In this document: piece by piece, positions 1 through 12,380 of the stretch
Position numbering within the stretch: position 1 is the first letter of the stretch
How the letters are laid out: every line of letters begins with the position of its first letter
Origin: Cladorhizidae sp. MBARI D1340-BT2
Taxonomy: Eukaryota > Porifera > Demospongiae > Poecilosclerida > Cladorhizidae
DNA length: 64,000 bases
Direction: 5' to 3'
NCBI GenBank assembly: GCA_028752905.1
Contig: JAQNBH010000015.1
Location: 33,047,663-33,111,662, forward strand
Made by a program: the position numbers and the translations under genes
The notes under the pieces: generated by a model
Told to the model about the DNA's origin: nothing
Databases searched by the model: none
What the model saw: the letters and a program-made list of their open reading frames with translations, nothing else

Positions 1-572
1 CACTTTTGGTGTTTTTTTTAATGGTATGGTCAGTTCAACCATTGAAATACTATACTAGTCCTTAAAATGCCTGTCCCGAAAAAGTTCCTTTTTTGGGTCA
101 AGGACGGTTCTCCCTGCTTCATATTTGGAGTAATCAGAAAAAATTATATCGATTCTCTTTCCTCTCAATGAGAGCTACAAGATGACATTCTCTGTTTTTA
201 ATTTTAAGCAAGTATGATGTCAACAGGTACAAAAAAACAATGAAAATGCTACCAAGAAATTGCAATAGTTTTTAAAATCCATGATCACACTATTTAAAAA
301 AAACTCAATGTTATATTGTGTATCATACTTTGTAATTTCCCCTGTGCTAAGTTGTGAAATCCCAAAATAAACTAGTCTCCAAATATGACGGTCCTCGTGA
401 AATCTTAAATGTTCACTAAGTCCGGATCAGTTGTAGCTGGGTAGTTGGCACAGCACCAGAAAGTAGGTCTGTGTATAGGTACACATCATACAAGATTTCA
501 AATAAAAATTCTGAAGCAGAGAGAAGTTGTGTTGTTTTTTTGTTTGTTTTTTTGGGTAGTGGACCCCCTTAA
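1..572. mobile_element. Non-autonomous inverted-repeat element, right part (TTAA-flanked), copy 1
   Basis: This segment matches 43451-44030 almost base for base, with scattered substitutions and small indels. The other copy is complete and shows that the left ~304 bp here lie outside the window. The right end reads GGGTAGTGGACCCCC followed by TTAA (569-572), the same end as the full copy. No protein-coding capacity is visible; the small frames on either strand are chance frames. It is best read as a MITE-like element moved by a transposase encoded elsewhere. The superfamily is left open: a TTAA target fits piggyBac-type elements, but the G-rich terminus is not the usual piggyBac end. Confidence 0.75.
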
Positions 573-2906
573 TGCATATAAACATAGCAGTGTGTTCAAA
601 ATGAGTTTGAGTTGAAAAATTTATATGGTTAAAGAATTTCACACGTTGTTTACAGAGGTAGTTTCGAACTGTTATTATGCCAAGGGTAATTGGAAGACAC
701 ATTGATCAAATTCCCCTACTGAAACACCTGAAGTGTACTATAAACAATCTTTGGCAACACCTTTGTTACACCATGTTCATTGACATATGTAAACCAGATT
801 TACATTGTAAACTTCTTAGCATTAACCCCCTTCTATTTCTTCCTTGCCCAGGTGTTCTTCTGATTTTATCATGACCTCTCTCTAACATTATCATATAGCA
901 CAGATCTTCCATCGCCATCACTGAAACCGATGTTGAAAAATAATGGGCTGTATTCCAAAGGAAGATCAAGTGAACATCCAACATTCCTAACTTGCGATGA
1001 ACCTAACATTAAGGTATTACTTACTATAGCATGTACACTTCCTATTACAGTTTGTGAGAATATTCAAACAGCCACATCAAGCTTCTAAAGAATATTACCT
1101 CAGTCAACAATGTCAAAGTAAAGGTCTCGTCTAGCCATGATACACATCCACACAAATACATGGCTTACATTTCAACATCCAATTTGTCGGATAACAACAA
1201 ATAGTGTTTCTTGAATTTGTAGTAAGTGTGGCATCAACTGAAAAGTGTGTGATTTATGTTTAAAAGAACTACCCCTTCTGAAATTCTGGATCTGTCTCTG
1301 TCATCTGTAAGAAATTTCATAAAATTATATTGCTTGGGTTGCCATATGGGGAATTAGTATACTCCTTACAGATTCAAAACTGATGCAATGTTGGGACAAG
1401 AACCACCTCAGACTGTTCTAGTTTAGCACGGCCATTTAACTAGCAAACAGGCTAGTGTGTTGAGAATAGAGTGGATAAGTCAGAGTGAAACCTCACCAAT
1501 CATTCCTGTCAGCTATTAAAAGCTTGTTCCCACTTGCCCGTGGCAGCCAGTTTTCTTTCCTCTAGCTAGCTTCTAATCTGCTGCCTTTTTTCTCACGATT
1601 TAATTAGCCCACATTTATACCAACCATTCATCCTTGGTGTGGCATGCTAAGATAGTCCCATGCTGAGATTGTACTCAATCACATAGCACTTGGAGGGGGT
1701 CTGGCACATGTGACATTGTAATGGTTGTAGCAGTGTAGATCTTGTGGGTTATACCAGCAACAAAATATGGCCTTGTGGCTGCATTTGTGGCAGTCTAAAA
1801 GCTGATAATGTGCTGTAAAGACAGTGGAATCAAACTCTATAAAAGTTTATAAAGAATTGAATTTAGATCTATGTGAAAGTATCTGGCACCTCCTCTTGTA
1901 TTGTGGTCCGCTTATGTTGAATTGCAGAACCCTTTACTTAGTAAGTTTGTCAATAAAGTCGTCCCGACTCTTTCTCAACAACTTGTTATATGGCGACGCC
2001 TAGGAGCATATCTGTGTCTCATTACCATTGCAGTTATCATCTGAACAACCAGTGACTCTCATCTAGTCTGTTTTTTTTGTCATATTTCTTGCTTAATTAA
2101 GTGATTCCAGATTGCGGCCCCATTGTTACAGTATATTTTATTGCTAAATTATTGTGTCGCAGAGACAAAATATCCTAGGATATTGTGTCAATAGATTGGT
2201 TTGAGTGCCAAAATATCCTGGAGCTACTTGGATGTATGTTGCTGAAATCTTCTAAAAAATTACAGGGTTTGCCTAAAGGTAATAAGAGTTCTGGCAAAAA
2301 TATCTGTCCAGTTTGCTTCGATGGTGTTATGTTGCTTCGACTATACCAGGGCAGATTCTGGTACTTAATTTGATACTTCTGCTGTAATGATCCCAGCTCC
2401 CCCAAAAATGGGAAAAACATTTTCTCCATCAATTCTCAGACTACGAGTTCAATTTAGTTTTTTAGGCTTCTGATCCTAATTTGTCATAATGCAGATAGAC
2501 GCCTTGCTGATCTCTCTGATATATTGAGATTCTCAACCAAAAAATTGTCCTTTCTATCTCTGAATCATGGTTGCTTCAGATTAGGCCAAAAAAATCTCCT
2601 CTTCTCCATGTCTCAGGCTACTTAAAGTTAAGTTCACTTGTTACCATGGTATCAATGAATTCTCTCAAACCATGCTTTCTCAACGGTCGAAAAATTTCAA
2701 TAATACCTGATCAAATACTACAAGAATGTGCATCCTAGTCTCTTCTTCTCAAACAAAAGTTCATCTTAATGAAATTTCTCAAGGCAAGAGATCAGGCTGA
2801 AAAACCTTGAAGAAGCTTAGTGTGAAACTCGATACAAAAAAGAGAACAACCTTGAGATACAAATCTCATTTGTTTTCCTCTCTGCAATGTTGAATGAATC
2901 TTTCAT
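573..2906. other. Gene-free AT-rich stretch
   Basis: No frame longer than about 85 codons is open, none resembles a known protein, and no repeat unit is obvious. TAGCTAGC-type words occur near 1563. I see nothing to annotate. Confidence 0.5.
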
Positions 2907-3516
2907 TATATATAGACTAGCAGGGGCAGCCAGCATGGCCCAGACAGAACAGAGGTGGGATGCAAGTATTATATATATATATAGACTAGCAGGGGCAGCC
3001 AGCATGGCCCAGACAGAACAGAGGTGGGGTGCAAGTATTACATATATATAGACTAGCAGGGGCAGCCAGCATGGCCCAGACAGAACAGAGGTGGGTGCAA
3101 GTATTATATATATAGACTAGCAGGGGCAGCCAGCATGGCCCAGACAGAACAGAGGTGGGGTGCAAGTATTATATATATATATATAGACTAGCAGGGGCAG
3201 CCAACATGGCCCAGACAGAATAGAGGTGGGGTGCAAGTATTATATATATATAGACTAGCAGGGGCAGCCAACATGGTCCAGACAGAACAGAGGTGGGGTG
3301 CAAGTATTATATATATATAGACTAGCAGGGGCAGCCAGCATGGCCCAGACAGAACAGAGGTGGGGTGCAAGTATTTTAATATATATAGACTAGCAGGGGC
3401 AGCCAGCATGGCCCAGACAGAACAGAGGTGGGGTGCAAGTATTATATATATATATAGACTAGCAGGGGCAGCCAGCATGGCCCAGACAGAACAGAGGAGG
3501 GGTGCAAGTATTATAA
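2907..3516. repeat. Minisatellite, nine units of 64-71 bp with variable (TA)n spacers
   Basis: Units begin AGACTAGCAGGGGCAGCC at 2914, 2983, 3050, 3114, 3185, 3252, 3319, 3387 and 3456. Each has a GC-rich ~50 bp core (containing CAGACAGAACAGAGGTGGGG) followed by TGCAAGTATTA and a (TA)n spacer. Cores are nearly identical between units; most length variation is in the TA tract. Frames across this block on both strands are by-products of the repetition and not genes. Confidence 0.95.
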
Positions 3517-3689
3517 TATGTACACTTGTGTCACCTTATTTACAAACTGCCACCTTTGATTACTATATTTTAACTTTGTAGCAATCATGCCTGGTGAAAC
3601 ATTGTGAAGAAAACAGCAACAACAGTTGCAATTTTGTCAGATAAGAAAGTTACTTCCGGCTATTTGGAGAAGAAACAAAACTGTCATTC

Positions 3690-5240
3690 TTTATGGCTTC
3701 CCCTGGAGTCATTCTATCCTAGTATACAGTGACCAACAATTGGATGGAATGAACCCCTCTCGTCTATGATCGTTTGAGGATGCAGTTCATTTTAGCATAA
3801 CAGGTACTAAATTCAGTGAGCGGAGTAAAGCATCTGTTATTGAAGGAAACAGTGACTCCTGTACTTCACTGTGACCATCTTGTTATCCATGAGATCTTCC
3901 AAGGATGCAGTTCATTTTAGATACTATGTTTTCAGTGAGGCAGACATATGGGGATTACATTTTAGAATAGCTAGAGCAAAATATTAATCTTACTTATAGC
4001 TGTGACCTATCTGAGAATGCAGAGTGCATTTGAATGAGAGAATAGTTCTCCCTCCTTTCTTAGGATGGAGCAGCCTACCCTGAGTTTTTTTGTGACCTGT
4101 CTAAGCAATTAGAGTGCATTTCTGGTGCAATGCATGATAGGCGTTGAAGTATATGGTCATCCCCTTGAAATCCTGGGGGTTACACTATCCTAGTTCTCAG
4201 TGACACCTGGTCACTGGATAGTGTCCTTCTCTTGCTATTCGACGGTCACCTGAGGAGGCAGTTCATTTGAGCATAAATAGCCTAGATTTCAATGAGGTGA
4301 TTAAAGTATCTTGATTGGGAGAAGTTATGCCTAGATATTAGTTGTGACCTATCTGAGGGTGGAGTGTAGTTGTTGCAGTATCTGGTAACTTCCCTTTTAA
4401 GTAACCCTGGAGGTCAGTTCTTACTGACTTCCAGTCACCAAATGCTAGGGATAGAGTGATCTCCCTTGCCTGAAGAGGCAGTTCATTTTTTATACTGATT
4501 CAAGTGAGGCATACAACTGAGAATTGGAATTTAGAATAAGTAGACCAAAATATTTGTCTTACTTAGTTGTTACCTATCTGAGAAAGGAGTGCATTTGAAT
4601 GAGAAAACTTTGACACCCATCCTCCTCTGGATGTACCCCCCCCCCCCCCCCCCCAAGTTAGTTGTGACCTTCTAAGCAGGTACAGAGCATTTCAGGTGTA
4701 ATGCATGGCATGTATTGCAGTACATGGTGACCCTTCTCCCTTTAAAATGACCCTAGGAGTCATTGTATCAGTAACCTAACATCGGATGGAATGACCCCTC
4801 TCTCGCTATTCTGAGTAGGCAGTTTATTTGAGCGTAAATAGACCCAATTTCAGTGAGGCAGACATCTAAGGGTTGCATTTTAGTGTAAATAGACCATAAT
4901 ATTTAACTTACTAAGTAGTGACCTATCTGAGGTTGGAGTACATTTCAATGAGAAAACACTAACCCCTTGTGCAGTTACCTACCTCTGGATGGAGTACTTC
5001 GCCCCAGTTTGTTGTGCTCTCTCCAAGCAGGTATTATAGCGACCAGAAATTGAGCTCAGTCACTCTTTGAAAGGAGTGGAGCTTATCCAATACTTTCGAG
5101 ATTACCGATCATGTCTGCATAATATAAGCTATTTCTCTTTACTATGTTGTGTTCAGCCTGTCCATCTCATGGGATACTAGTCCCTCATCTGAGGGTCAAA
5201 TGGATTCCATTTCTAGTGGCTAGGCCAGAAAATGAAGGTT
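3690..5240. repeat. Diverged tandem array, units of roughly 300-560 bp
   Basis: The same ordered phrases return several times. One is 'GAGTCATT..ATCCTAGTAT.CAGTGACC' near 3703, 4170, 4405 and 4750. Another is 'CAGTTCATTT.AGCATAA' near 3785, 4260, 4480 and 4810. A third is 'CTGAG..GGAGTGCATTTGAATGAG' near 4012, 4570 and 4928. The units are about 70-80 percent alike by eye and differ by large indels. A C-run sits at 4636-4654. Several units contain a GTCACTG/CAGTGAC palindrome, for example 4183-4226. No coding potential is seen. The origin is unknown; it could be an old satellite. Confidence 0.6.
4636..4654. repeat. Poly-C run, 19 bases
   Basis: An uninterrupted run of C inside the diverged tandem array. 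Run length is prone to sequencing or assembly error. Confidence 0.9.
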
Positions 5241-5851
5241 ACTAAATTGTGACCTAGCTGAGGATGTGTGTATTTGTGTAAGGAAACACCTGAGGATTTC
5301 AACTTCGACTAGCTTGGCTAGGATTCTGTCTTACTGAGTTGTTAGGATGGAGTGCATTTGAGTGAGGAAACTGTGACCGCATGTATCTGAGTTGTAGTTG
5401 TGTGCATAATGGAGTTGCCCTGTATATCAATCACTGAAATGAGGAATTGAATTGTTTTCTGGCCCTTCTGACCCCCGGTATCTGGTGACACCTTTGACCA
5501 CACCTCCCCCCCTTTTACCGAATACTATAATAAGCCTCATACAAATGATACCCTGTATTGTTATGGTAGATATTTAAACAAAAGAAAAGGTCTTTGGAAG
5601 TATATCTAGTAAATATGCATTACAATCACTGCAAAACCAATGCTGGTTTTTTTTGGTTAGTGAGATCTCAAATCCTACATACTTTAATTGGTGCCACTCC
5701 TCACAATTGTCACCCAGATCATGTTCCCGATTGACTCTGGCATCAACAAGAGCAATAATTATATATCAGTTGGTGGCGATTTTTTCCAATGAGAATGCTT
5801 TTCTTTGTGTATAAGGAATGGAAGTAATTTCCCTCTGCTAAAACAATCACT
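5241..5851. other. Gene-free stretch downstream of the Ginger-like remnant
   Basis: The stretch is AT-rich with a T-run near 5650. The part from about 5650 to 5850 lies 3' of the minus-strand ULP1 frame and also has counterparts near 8490-8560 and 27750-27800. It is therefore probably element sequence beyond the stop codon. Confidence 0.4.
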
Positions 5852-7040
5852 TCACATTTTTTCTTGGTTGAATTCCATACCTTCAACGACGTTACCCCTG
5901 GCCATGTGGTATGCATATGTGATAGCAAACACACCACAGTCATATGCACCCTTTTGCTGTTGCATCTCTGGGACATGGACAATTAACTGTGTCTCCACCA
6001 TACTTTCCAGGTTTTCAATGGACAAATGGTAAATCATTGCTAGCTGATGAGTCAATGATGGGCCCATGCCACTATCCCCCCACATTCTGTCAAAGATCCC
6101 TACTGCTAGACATATCCCAGTGGTTGCCATAGAAGCTATGAATTTGGATTGTTTCTTATGAATGACTCTGTACATGTAAGAACCCATCATTTTGAAGGCC
6201 CAGAAATATTTGGATAGTCATTTTGAATAGGTTTTTGTGCCAAACTAATGTGCTCATCAGTTAGCTATTTCCAGTTTCCAGCTCCTTTTTCATTCTCTAT
6301 AGAATAAGAGATAATACTACTACATAGTTACAATTCATTCTTCAATGCCGGGCCCATATTATAATCCAAACAATTAGTATATATGTACCTATAAAAACCT
6401 TGTAATAAGTAAGAGTGTGCATGTGAAATGATATGTATATATCAAATAGGATCTAATGATTTTATCATGGCAGTAACTTTCAAAAAAATTGTATATAAAT
6501 AAGGCAACTCCTTCAGCAGATATGCTCAGCAGTTCTTGAGCTTCTGGCCATTTCATGAAATCATCAGTTTCTGGCCTCTGTTTATAGCAGAGGTCCAGTG
6601 AGATCAATTACTGACCTATAATAAAACATTCTGTTGTGTCTGGAATTCTTGCTATGTATATAGACACCCATTTCCAAACTTCAGGTTCCATGTGTATTGG
6701 ATGAGCTGTGCAGAGAATTTGGTCTTTGACTCTCTGACATTTGCCACAAGTCTGTTTAGCATCATACTGGTCATGTCAGATTTGATTTCCAACAAAATAT
6801 TGAACAAATCTTCTACCATGTTTTGTCTCGACCCAAATGACCACCAAGCTAGTTAATATTTATCAACAGTAACTAACAAAACTATACCTCCCAGTGAGGT
6901 TGACATGCATGCACCACTCGCACTTTTTCTTCAACAGATTTAATACAAATTCTCCATAGTGAATCTTTGCTTGCTTTTCTCATACAGATCTTGAAATACA
7001 AGGTGCCATCTTTGCTATTTAATGCCTATAAATAAACACA
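5852..7040 (-). pseudogene. Ginger-like transposase remnant: zinc-binding + DDE integrase + ULP1 (C48) cysteine protease
   Basis: Reading the minus strand from 7040 downwards, pieces of one protein appear in order. First is an integrase H2C2 zinc region (GGHLGRDKT near 6835, CGKCQR near 6740). Next are core pieces VIDLTGPLL near 6600, then KWPEAQ and SISAEGVALFIYNFF within 6389-6607. Last is a ULP1-like domain: TDEHISLAQKP near 6255, and QQQKGAYDCGVFAITYAYHM within 5852-6190, carrying the Q-x(n)-DCG catalytic signature of C48 peptidases. Candidate GT..AG introns interrupt the integrase part. A Gypsy-type integrase linked to a ULP1 protease without RT fits Ginger-type cut-and-paste transposons. 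The 112-codon protease piece is open, but the rest is broken, so it is a remnant. Terminal repeats were not found. It could instead be a host gene derived from such an element. Confidence 0.6.
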
Positions 7041-7549
7041 ATTAAAGGCTCTGGTGAGCACTACAGTTGTGTATATGCATAATAACACTTTCTAATGTAC
7101 AATGAAGTATTAATTACCCTTTTCAGATTACCATTGATTAACAAATCTCTGTGCTGGCTGTGAAAGGTTTCTTTTGCAGAATTCTACTGGAGTACTGATC
7201 AACTACTGGTTGTCTCAAGTTAACATGGACATCATTATCTGTAGTCCTAAATTTGGTGCAAGAGTCCTACTAAAGCTATCTCTACGGCCCAACACAATGA
7301 CCTGTAAGGGTTAAGTAGCTGGACTATTACTCTCACTAGCAAAATAACTATAACTTAACTTTTTACACAATTTTTTTTATCATCACTTGTGTAGATAGTC
7401 TGAGTGAAATACTCATACAAGATCAAATTCAGCCTCCATGGTGTTCAGCACACAACAGAGTCCCAATTCCTCCTCATGCTCCTTGCATTGGCTCCTGATA
7501 AGCAGCTGGCCGATTTATCTTGAAGGGGAAGGGGGGGGGGGGGGGGGGG
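7041..7549. other. Gene-free spacer ending in a 19-base G run
   Basis: No recognisable coding sequence. The G run at 7531-7549 lies exactly at the left boundary of the ~9 kb duplicated block. Confidence 0.5.
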
Positions 7550-8489
7550 CAGGTTTAATTGAAAGTTTTTTGTTCTCTTTTTTCTACTTGCACTTCAGTC
7601 CAGTTCAGTACTAAGCACTTAATTGGATTTACAAATTTAGACTGTTGGGAGCTACATATAACCCCAGTATAGTAGATCTTACTTGAGTGGCCAATCGAAA
7701 GCCACCAACTACAGCTGTTAAAAATCATAAAGCTGTAAAGCCAGTTACTCTCACTCTTGGAGGAGCGTTCACTCGATGATTAAAAAAATTATTTTATACA
7801 TATAATTTTAGTATAAATCTGAATATGGTTCGGTAAATTTCTTTTTCAGGCACATGAAAAAGCAAAATTGATTACCTAAATTTCAAGTACTAACTTTTTC
7901 TGGAGGCAGCAAAGTCATAATACAGCATGTTTGGGTGTGGGGGGGAGCCAGCTGCCTCCTTCAAATTATTAAGTCCATAACCATGTGATACAACTGCAGT
8001 CTACCAAAAAATTGCCAACCTGCTAGAGATTGTATTATTGTGGGTGTGATATGTAGAAATTTCCCGGTATGTTAAAACTGCAACAATTCATCACACTTCT
8101 TTCCAACTTAATAAACTTAATCTTTTATATATATATATGAGGGAAAACTGTCATGAGGTCCTGTTGAGAAGATTGTGACAGGTGGTCAGTAGGTCTGATC
8201 CATGCATATGCCTGGCTGTTGATAATTCAGAATGAAAATGAGAATCCAGCACCAAAAAAACACATGGCACCAAAAGTCACTTACATAAGCATCAAAGGAT
8301 GCATCATACAGCCGCCCTCAAGGAATTGGTTTGAGTTGCACAGTAGAACACGAAGCCAGCAGCAGAGAAAAGCAAGGACACCGCACTTATAAAATGTATT
8401 TTTTAAACATAGCATTATCTTTAGTCGATATTGGAGGACAATAACTATAAGTTGAATGTTTAATACAAAAACAATACTGAGAATTGTAA

Positions 8490-8880
8490 TCTCAAATAAT
8501 ACTACATACTTAATTGATACCACTCTTTGCAATAATATTGTCATAGTGTATCTCGCTTCAAAATGTATTGGTTATATTGCAAGAACAATAGTTATCAATA
8601 GAGGCTTAATTTAATCTTGCGGGGAAATGAAGTCAATTATCACCATTAAAGCAACAAATTATTTGGCTTTACATCTTTTCATGATCATATTCAATAGCAT
8701 TACCTCTGGCCATGCCACAGTCATTTTGTAAGTAGTCAACATGTCAATAATAGAACATCGCTAGCTATGAGTCAGTGATGACTTCATACTATTTCATGTT
8801 CATGATAGGTCACAGAAGTTGTCATTGACATAATGAATTTGGATTTGTTTTGAATTTTTTACAGAATTAAATGTATCATT
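8490..8880 (-). pseudogene. Decayed ULP1-protease fragment (Ginger-like), copy A
   Basis: The minus strand aligns piecewise with the better-preserved ULP1 remnant at 5852-6190. A counterpart of the DCG..MARGNVVEG region is seen as NDCG / MARGNAIEYDHEKM near 8640-8740, and the flanks also match (CCACTC..GCAAT near 8520 against 5695). Stops and indels break the frame and part of the domain is missing. It is a non-functional copy of the same transposon family. Confidence 0.45.
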
Positions 8881-9039
8881 TTGTACTTGCCTGAGGTTAA
8901 TTTCATACTGACTACTCTATATCTCTTTTCCTTGAAAATGCCTGGCAGTTGCGAGTCTAGGGACCAGTTGGGAGTCTAGGGATATTTCAAATGGAACTGG
9001 TTGGCATACAATCCAGTACCCTTAAAGCATGCTCCACCC

Positions 9040-9350
9040 AAGCAACACAAGTGTACATCTTGGGGATTCAATGCAACTGTGGGAATGTCTATTAATTGGA
9101 GAAACAGAGGAGGTTGGGGACCAGAGTAAAAGAACACATGGATGCCTGCAGACAAGTAAATTGAAGAGGTCTGCCACCACTAAACATACATGGAACAACT
9201 GCCACCCAATCTTGGTGTGAAAAAACTTCAAATGGAGCGAATTTCTCATGAATAAAACTCTGCACATCCACCCCAAACACAAGGATCATAGGTTTAACAG
9301 AGATCTATGGCTTGACTATCTGTGGTTGCAGGATCTCAACTAGCAAGACT
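9040..9350 (+). pseudogene. Penelope-like element GIY-YIG endonuclease remnant, copy A
   Basis: The plus strand shows a CNCG motif, then IGETEEVG..SKRTHGCLQ and HTWNNCHPI, then after a frameshift NKTLHIHPKHKDHRFNRD and a trailing W-rich tail. This order matches the C-terminal GIY-YIG endonuclease of Penelope-like retroelements (VYIGET..R...R.KEH...C, later LHI, FNRD). The frame breaks at VY/IGET and again after HPI. No RT domain is visible upstream, so it is a 3' fragment, duplicated with the 9 kb block. Confidence 0.55.
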
Positions 9351-10429
9351 ATGCACAGCCACCCTATATTCATTGTTCCATTGAAGAAGTAAATAATTTA
9401 TCATACCTCACCCTGATAAAGGCCAAACGATATATATTGAAAAAATTACAATTATGTTTGAGAGCGCAAGGAAAATATCTGTGAATATAGGACATTTGTG
9501 TGTTTTTATCGTTTTAATGAATGTTATTATCCACAAATGATCTGCAGACTTTGGTGGCTATATCAATATCAAATGTCTATAAGCAGTTAACTTCTGCTTA
9601 GAATAATGAACTTAATAAAATCTTGGTAATTAGCTAGCTAAGTTATCACAGTTATTTCAGTGATACTCACCATTTTAGAGAATTGTTTGATCATTTTCAA
9701 AGCATTTTCAAAGCATTTTCTAAACAAGTAATAAAAATAACACTCTTCTCAATCAACAATTGAATTTTCTCAGACAATATTTCAGATAGATGGTCTAACC
9801 TTCAACTATATAGCTGAAATGTAGAATTCAAGTTGATTATTAATTGTATCTACATTATGTCAACTGAGGGGGAAAAATTGTTAGAAGAATACTCTTATTT
9901 TCGAACTCAGTCTACAGTCCAAATCAATGTAGCTAGCAATAATAAGCATTTCAAAATAAAGTGTATAGAATGGCTACTTGTAAAATTCCAGTGAATTGGA
10001 TGAAACTTGCTATTACTCTTTCTAAACATATGACAACATGGAACAGTGATGGTTTGATATAGAAAATTATGTAAGTTGAAGGACAGACACCAAGAGCTGG
10101 TGGAGTCAGAAGCTGTCACAAGTCTCCAAAGAGATTTTTTACAAGTCTCCAGAGGGTATAACTACAATCTATGGTTTATCCTCTGCATAATGTTAACTAT
10201 GGCCAAGCTAAACTCTGGAAGAAGTAGCAAGTGGACAACACTAATGGAGCTGCCCCTAGTCTCTTGACCAGTAGAGGTCTCTATTCCCAAGTTCGTTACT
10301 TTGTCAAGATGGTTCACCGGGGAAGGTGAAGGTTCACAGAATCCTAAAGGAGTCACTGAATCATAGTACTCGGTGACCTCCTGGTCACTGAATACTAGGA
10401 TTAGGTGACTGGGTGTCACCAAATACTGG
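9351..10429. other. Non-coding spacer in copy A with a palindromic motif
   Basis: No protein similarity is seen. From 10300 to 10430 there is a pair of inverted repeats (CTCGGTGACC / TGGTCACTGA and GGTGAC / GTCACC), better preserved in copy B at 29685-29746. The segment just precedes the gag zinc knuckle and may be part of the decayed Gypsy leader. Confidence 0.4.
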
Positions 10430-12380
10430 GGATCATTGATCATGTGGCAAGTTCAAGGCTGCAGAGAAGCCTGACACTGCTAGTGTCTGGTATTGTAAGT
10501 TCTGTGGTGGACATCATGTGATGAAGAAGGAGTCCTGTCCACCCTTGGGCAAGAAGTGTTCCATATGCTCCAAAGAGAACAACTTTGCAAGTAAATTTCA
10601 GTCTGGTGGGACACACAAGAACAAGCCTATCCATGCTCCTGTGGGGCACCGCACTGACATAGACATCATGTATAATGTGATTAAAATCTCTGTCATCCAT
10701 GATTCTCAGCTGGTCATGTTGATGGTATGGAATACCAGTAATTATGTGAGGTTCAAGCTGGATAGAAAAGCGCAGTGTAACATGATGCCACTCCATATGT
10801 ACATCATGGCCACAACCATAGAAGAATCCACTGTGTAAGATCTAATATGGGTTCCAGCATATCCTTCTGTCCCAGATCCTCCAGAGCATCATTGACCATT
10901 ACTGGGACTTCCACACATCACAGAGCATGTCGTACAGGCATGACAGCAAGATCCAATCTGATGTGATGCACTCACCATCCAACTTGCCAGCAAGACTTAT
11001 GAACATAAAAGGGTACTTCTTGATGATATGTGCCTTAGTGAGCGCAATTGTAGTTCTCCTCATCGCACACATAGTAGCACCAGTATTGTCTGGCTTCTGT
11101 TATAGAGGATACACACAAGCCCCATTCCTAGGCATGCTTTGCCATCAAGCAGTGGATGAGTCTTAGGAGCATCACGATGTGGAGGTTCAGTGTACATCTG
11201 ACATCACTTCAAGACACCACAGAATTAGTCATGTCCAACTATAGGATTTTTTACACCACCATAAGAGATGAAGGAAGAGCTACTTTGGTCTGACCCCAAC
11301 AAACACCACATCTACTTTGTCAAGAACTGTAATGAGCGTCACATCATTCTCAAAGCAGTAACATCATCCATTTGTTCGAGTCTGTGGATCACAGAGTTCT
11401 CCTGCCTGTAATGCCACAGCATTTATATCAGAATAGATGTGTGACTGCGGAGGATCTAACCTAGTGATAACCATATGTGTGATATGGTTCCAGAGAGCTG
11501 GACTTAAGATAAGATGGAAATTCCAGTCTAGCTGATACCAAATCTGGGACTATCATGACAATATGACCTTGCAGTATCAGCTGCTTTTCAAATGTCACCA
11601 ACTGGTGATACGTACATACCTGACACCGTTCTGATGATCATGGCACATGGTTGTCATGTGGGCATAGAAGGGTGTCTGCAAAAAGCTCGTGAATGCCTGT
11701 TCTGGTCCCGCATGGCTGCTGACATGAGGTCTTCCATGTCAATGTGTGAAATATGTCAGTCACATGGTACTACTCAGCAGAAGGAACCTCTTTAGCAGCA
11801 TGAGATCACTGTAAGGTTGGGAATGACCTGTGTGAACTGAATGGACAGGAGCTATTAGTGGTCACTGACTACTACAGTAACTTCATAGAAGTAGACAAAC
11901 TGAATGCTGTGACATCATGTGGTGTTATCCATGTGTTGTCTTCTGTGTTCTCCAGGCATGGAATTCCTGATGTGCTGGTGTTGGATAATGGCCCATAGTT
12001 CTCCTCGGCTGGGTTCAAGTCCTTCTGCACAGCATGGCCATTCATACATGTAACCACATCTCTACACTATCCAGTCCAATGGAAAAGTGGACAATGCTAT
12101 CATGACTGTGAAGCATCTGTTTAAAAAGGCCAAGGGGTCTGGACAGTCTGGGTTCCTTGCTCTGTTTGAGTGGAGGAATATTCCCTGCACAGCAACCAAT
12201 GGGTCAGAGGTTAAACACTCTGATCCCTACCACTTCATGTATGCTTCATTCTAGTGTGACACTACTGTGGAAGTGTCTGTTATGCAAGTGCTCAATGACA
12301 AGCAGAAGAATTTCTATGAAGGGTCTACTCAGCTTCTTTCAGATCTGTATTTAAGTGATGCCATCTGAATATGTGGACCC
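10430..12380 (+). pseudogene. Decayed Ty3/Gypsy polyprotein remnant 1 (zinc knuckle, protease, integrase), copy A
   Basis: The 10440-10840 frame has KPDTASVWYCKFCGGHH, CPPLGKKCS and CSKENNFAS, a double CCHC-type gag knuckle, then a protease-like region with KAQCNMMPLHMY. From 11592 an integrase follows: H2C2 region (HGCHVGIEGCL, CEICQ), first catalytic D in VVTDYYSNF near 11855, second in LDNGP near 11985, and YPVQSNGK-like sequence near 12070. A stop interrupts the DNGP region in this copy. The third catalytic residue (normally E in NGxxEN) is D here and in copy B. RT and RNase H are not recognisable between protease and integrase, suggesting an internal deletion. After the polyprotein, AGAGGGAAGATG TGTCAAATAG near 12780-12800 could be a polypurine tract and LTR start. 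Confidence 0.65.

Noticed and set aside
3188..3581. Repetitive frames with MLAAPASLYI or RLAGAASMAQTEQR peptides
   Set aside because: They follow the minisatellite unit and change frame with TA-tract length; no protein similarity.
10927..11166. 79-codon frame with a hydrophobic stretch, resembling a membrane protein
   Set aside because: It lies between protease and integrase of a decayed Gypsy element, shifts frame in copy B, and has no family signature.
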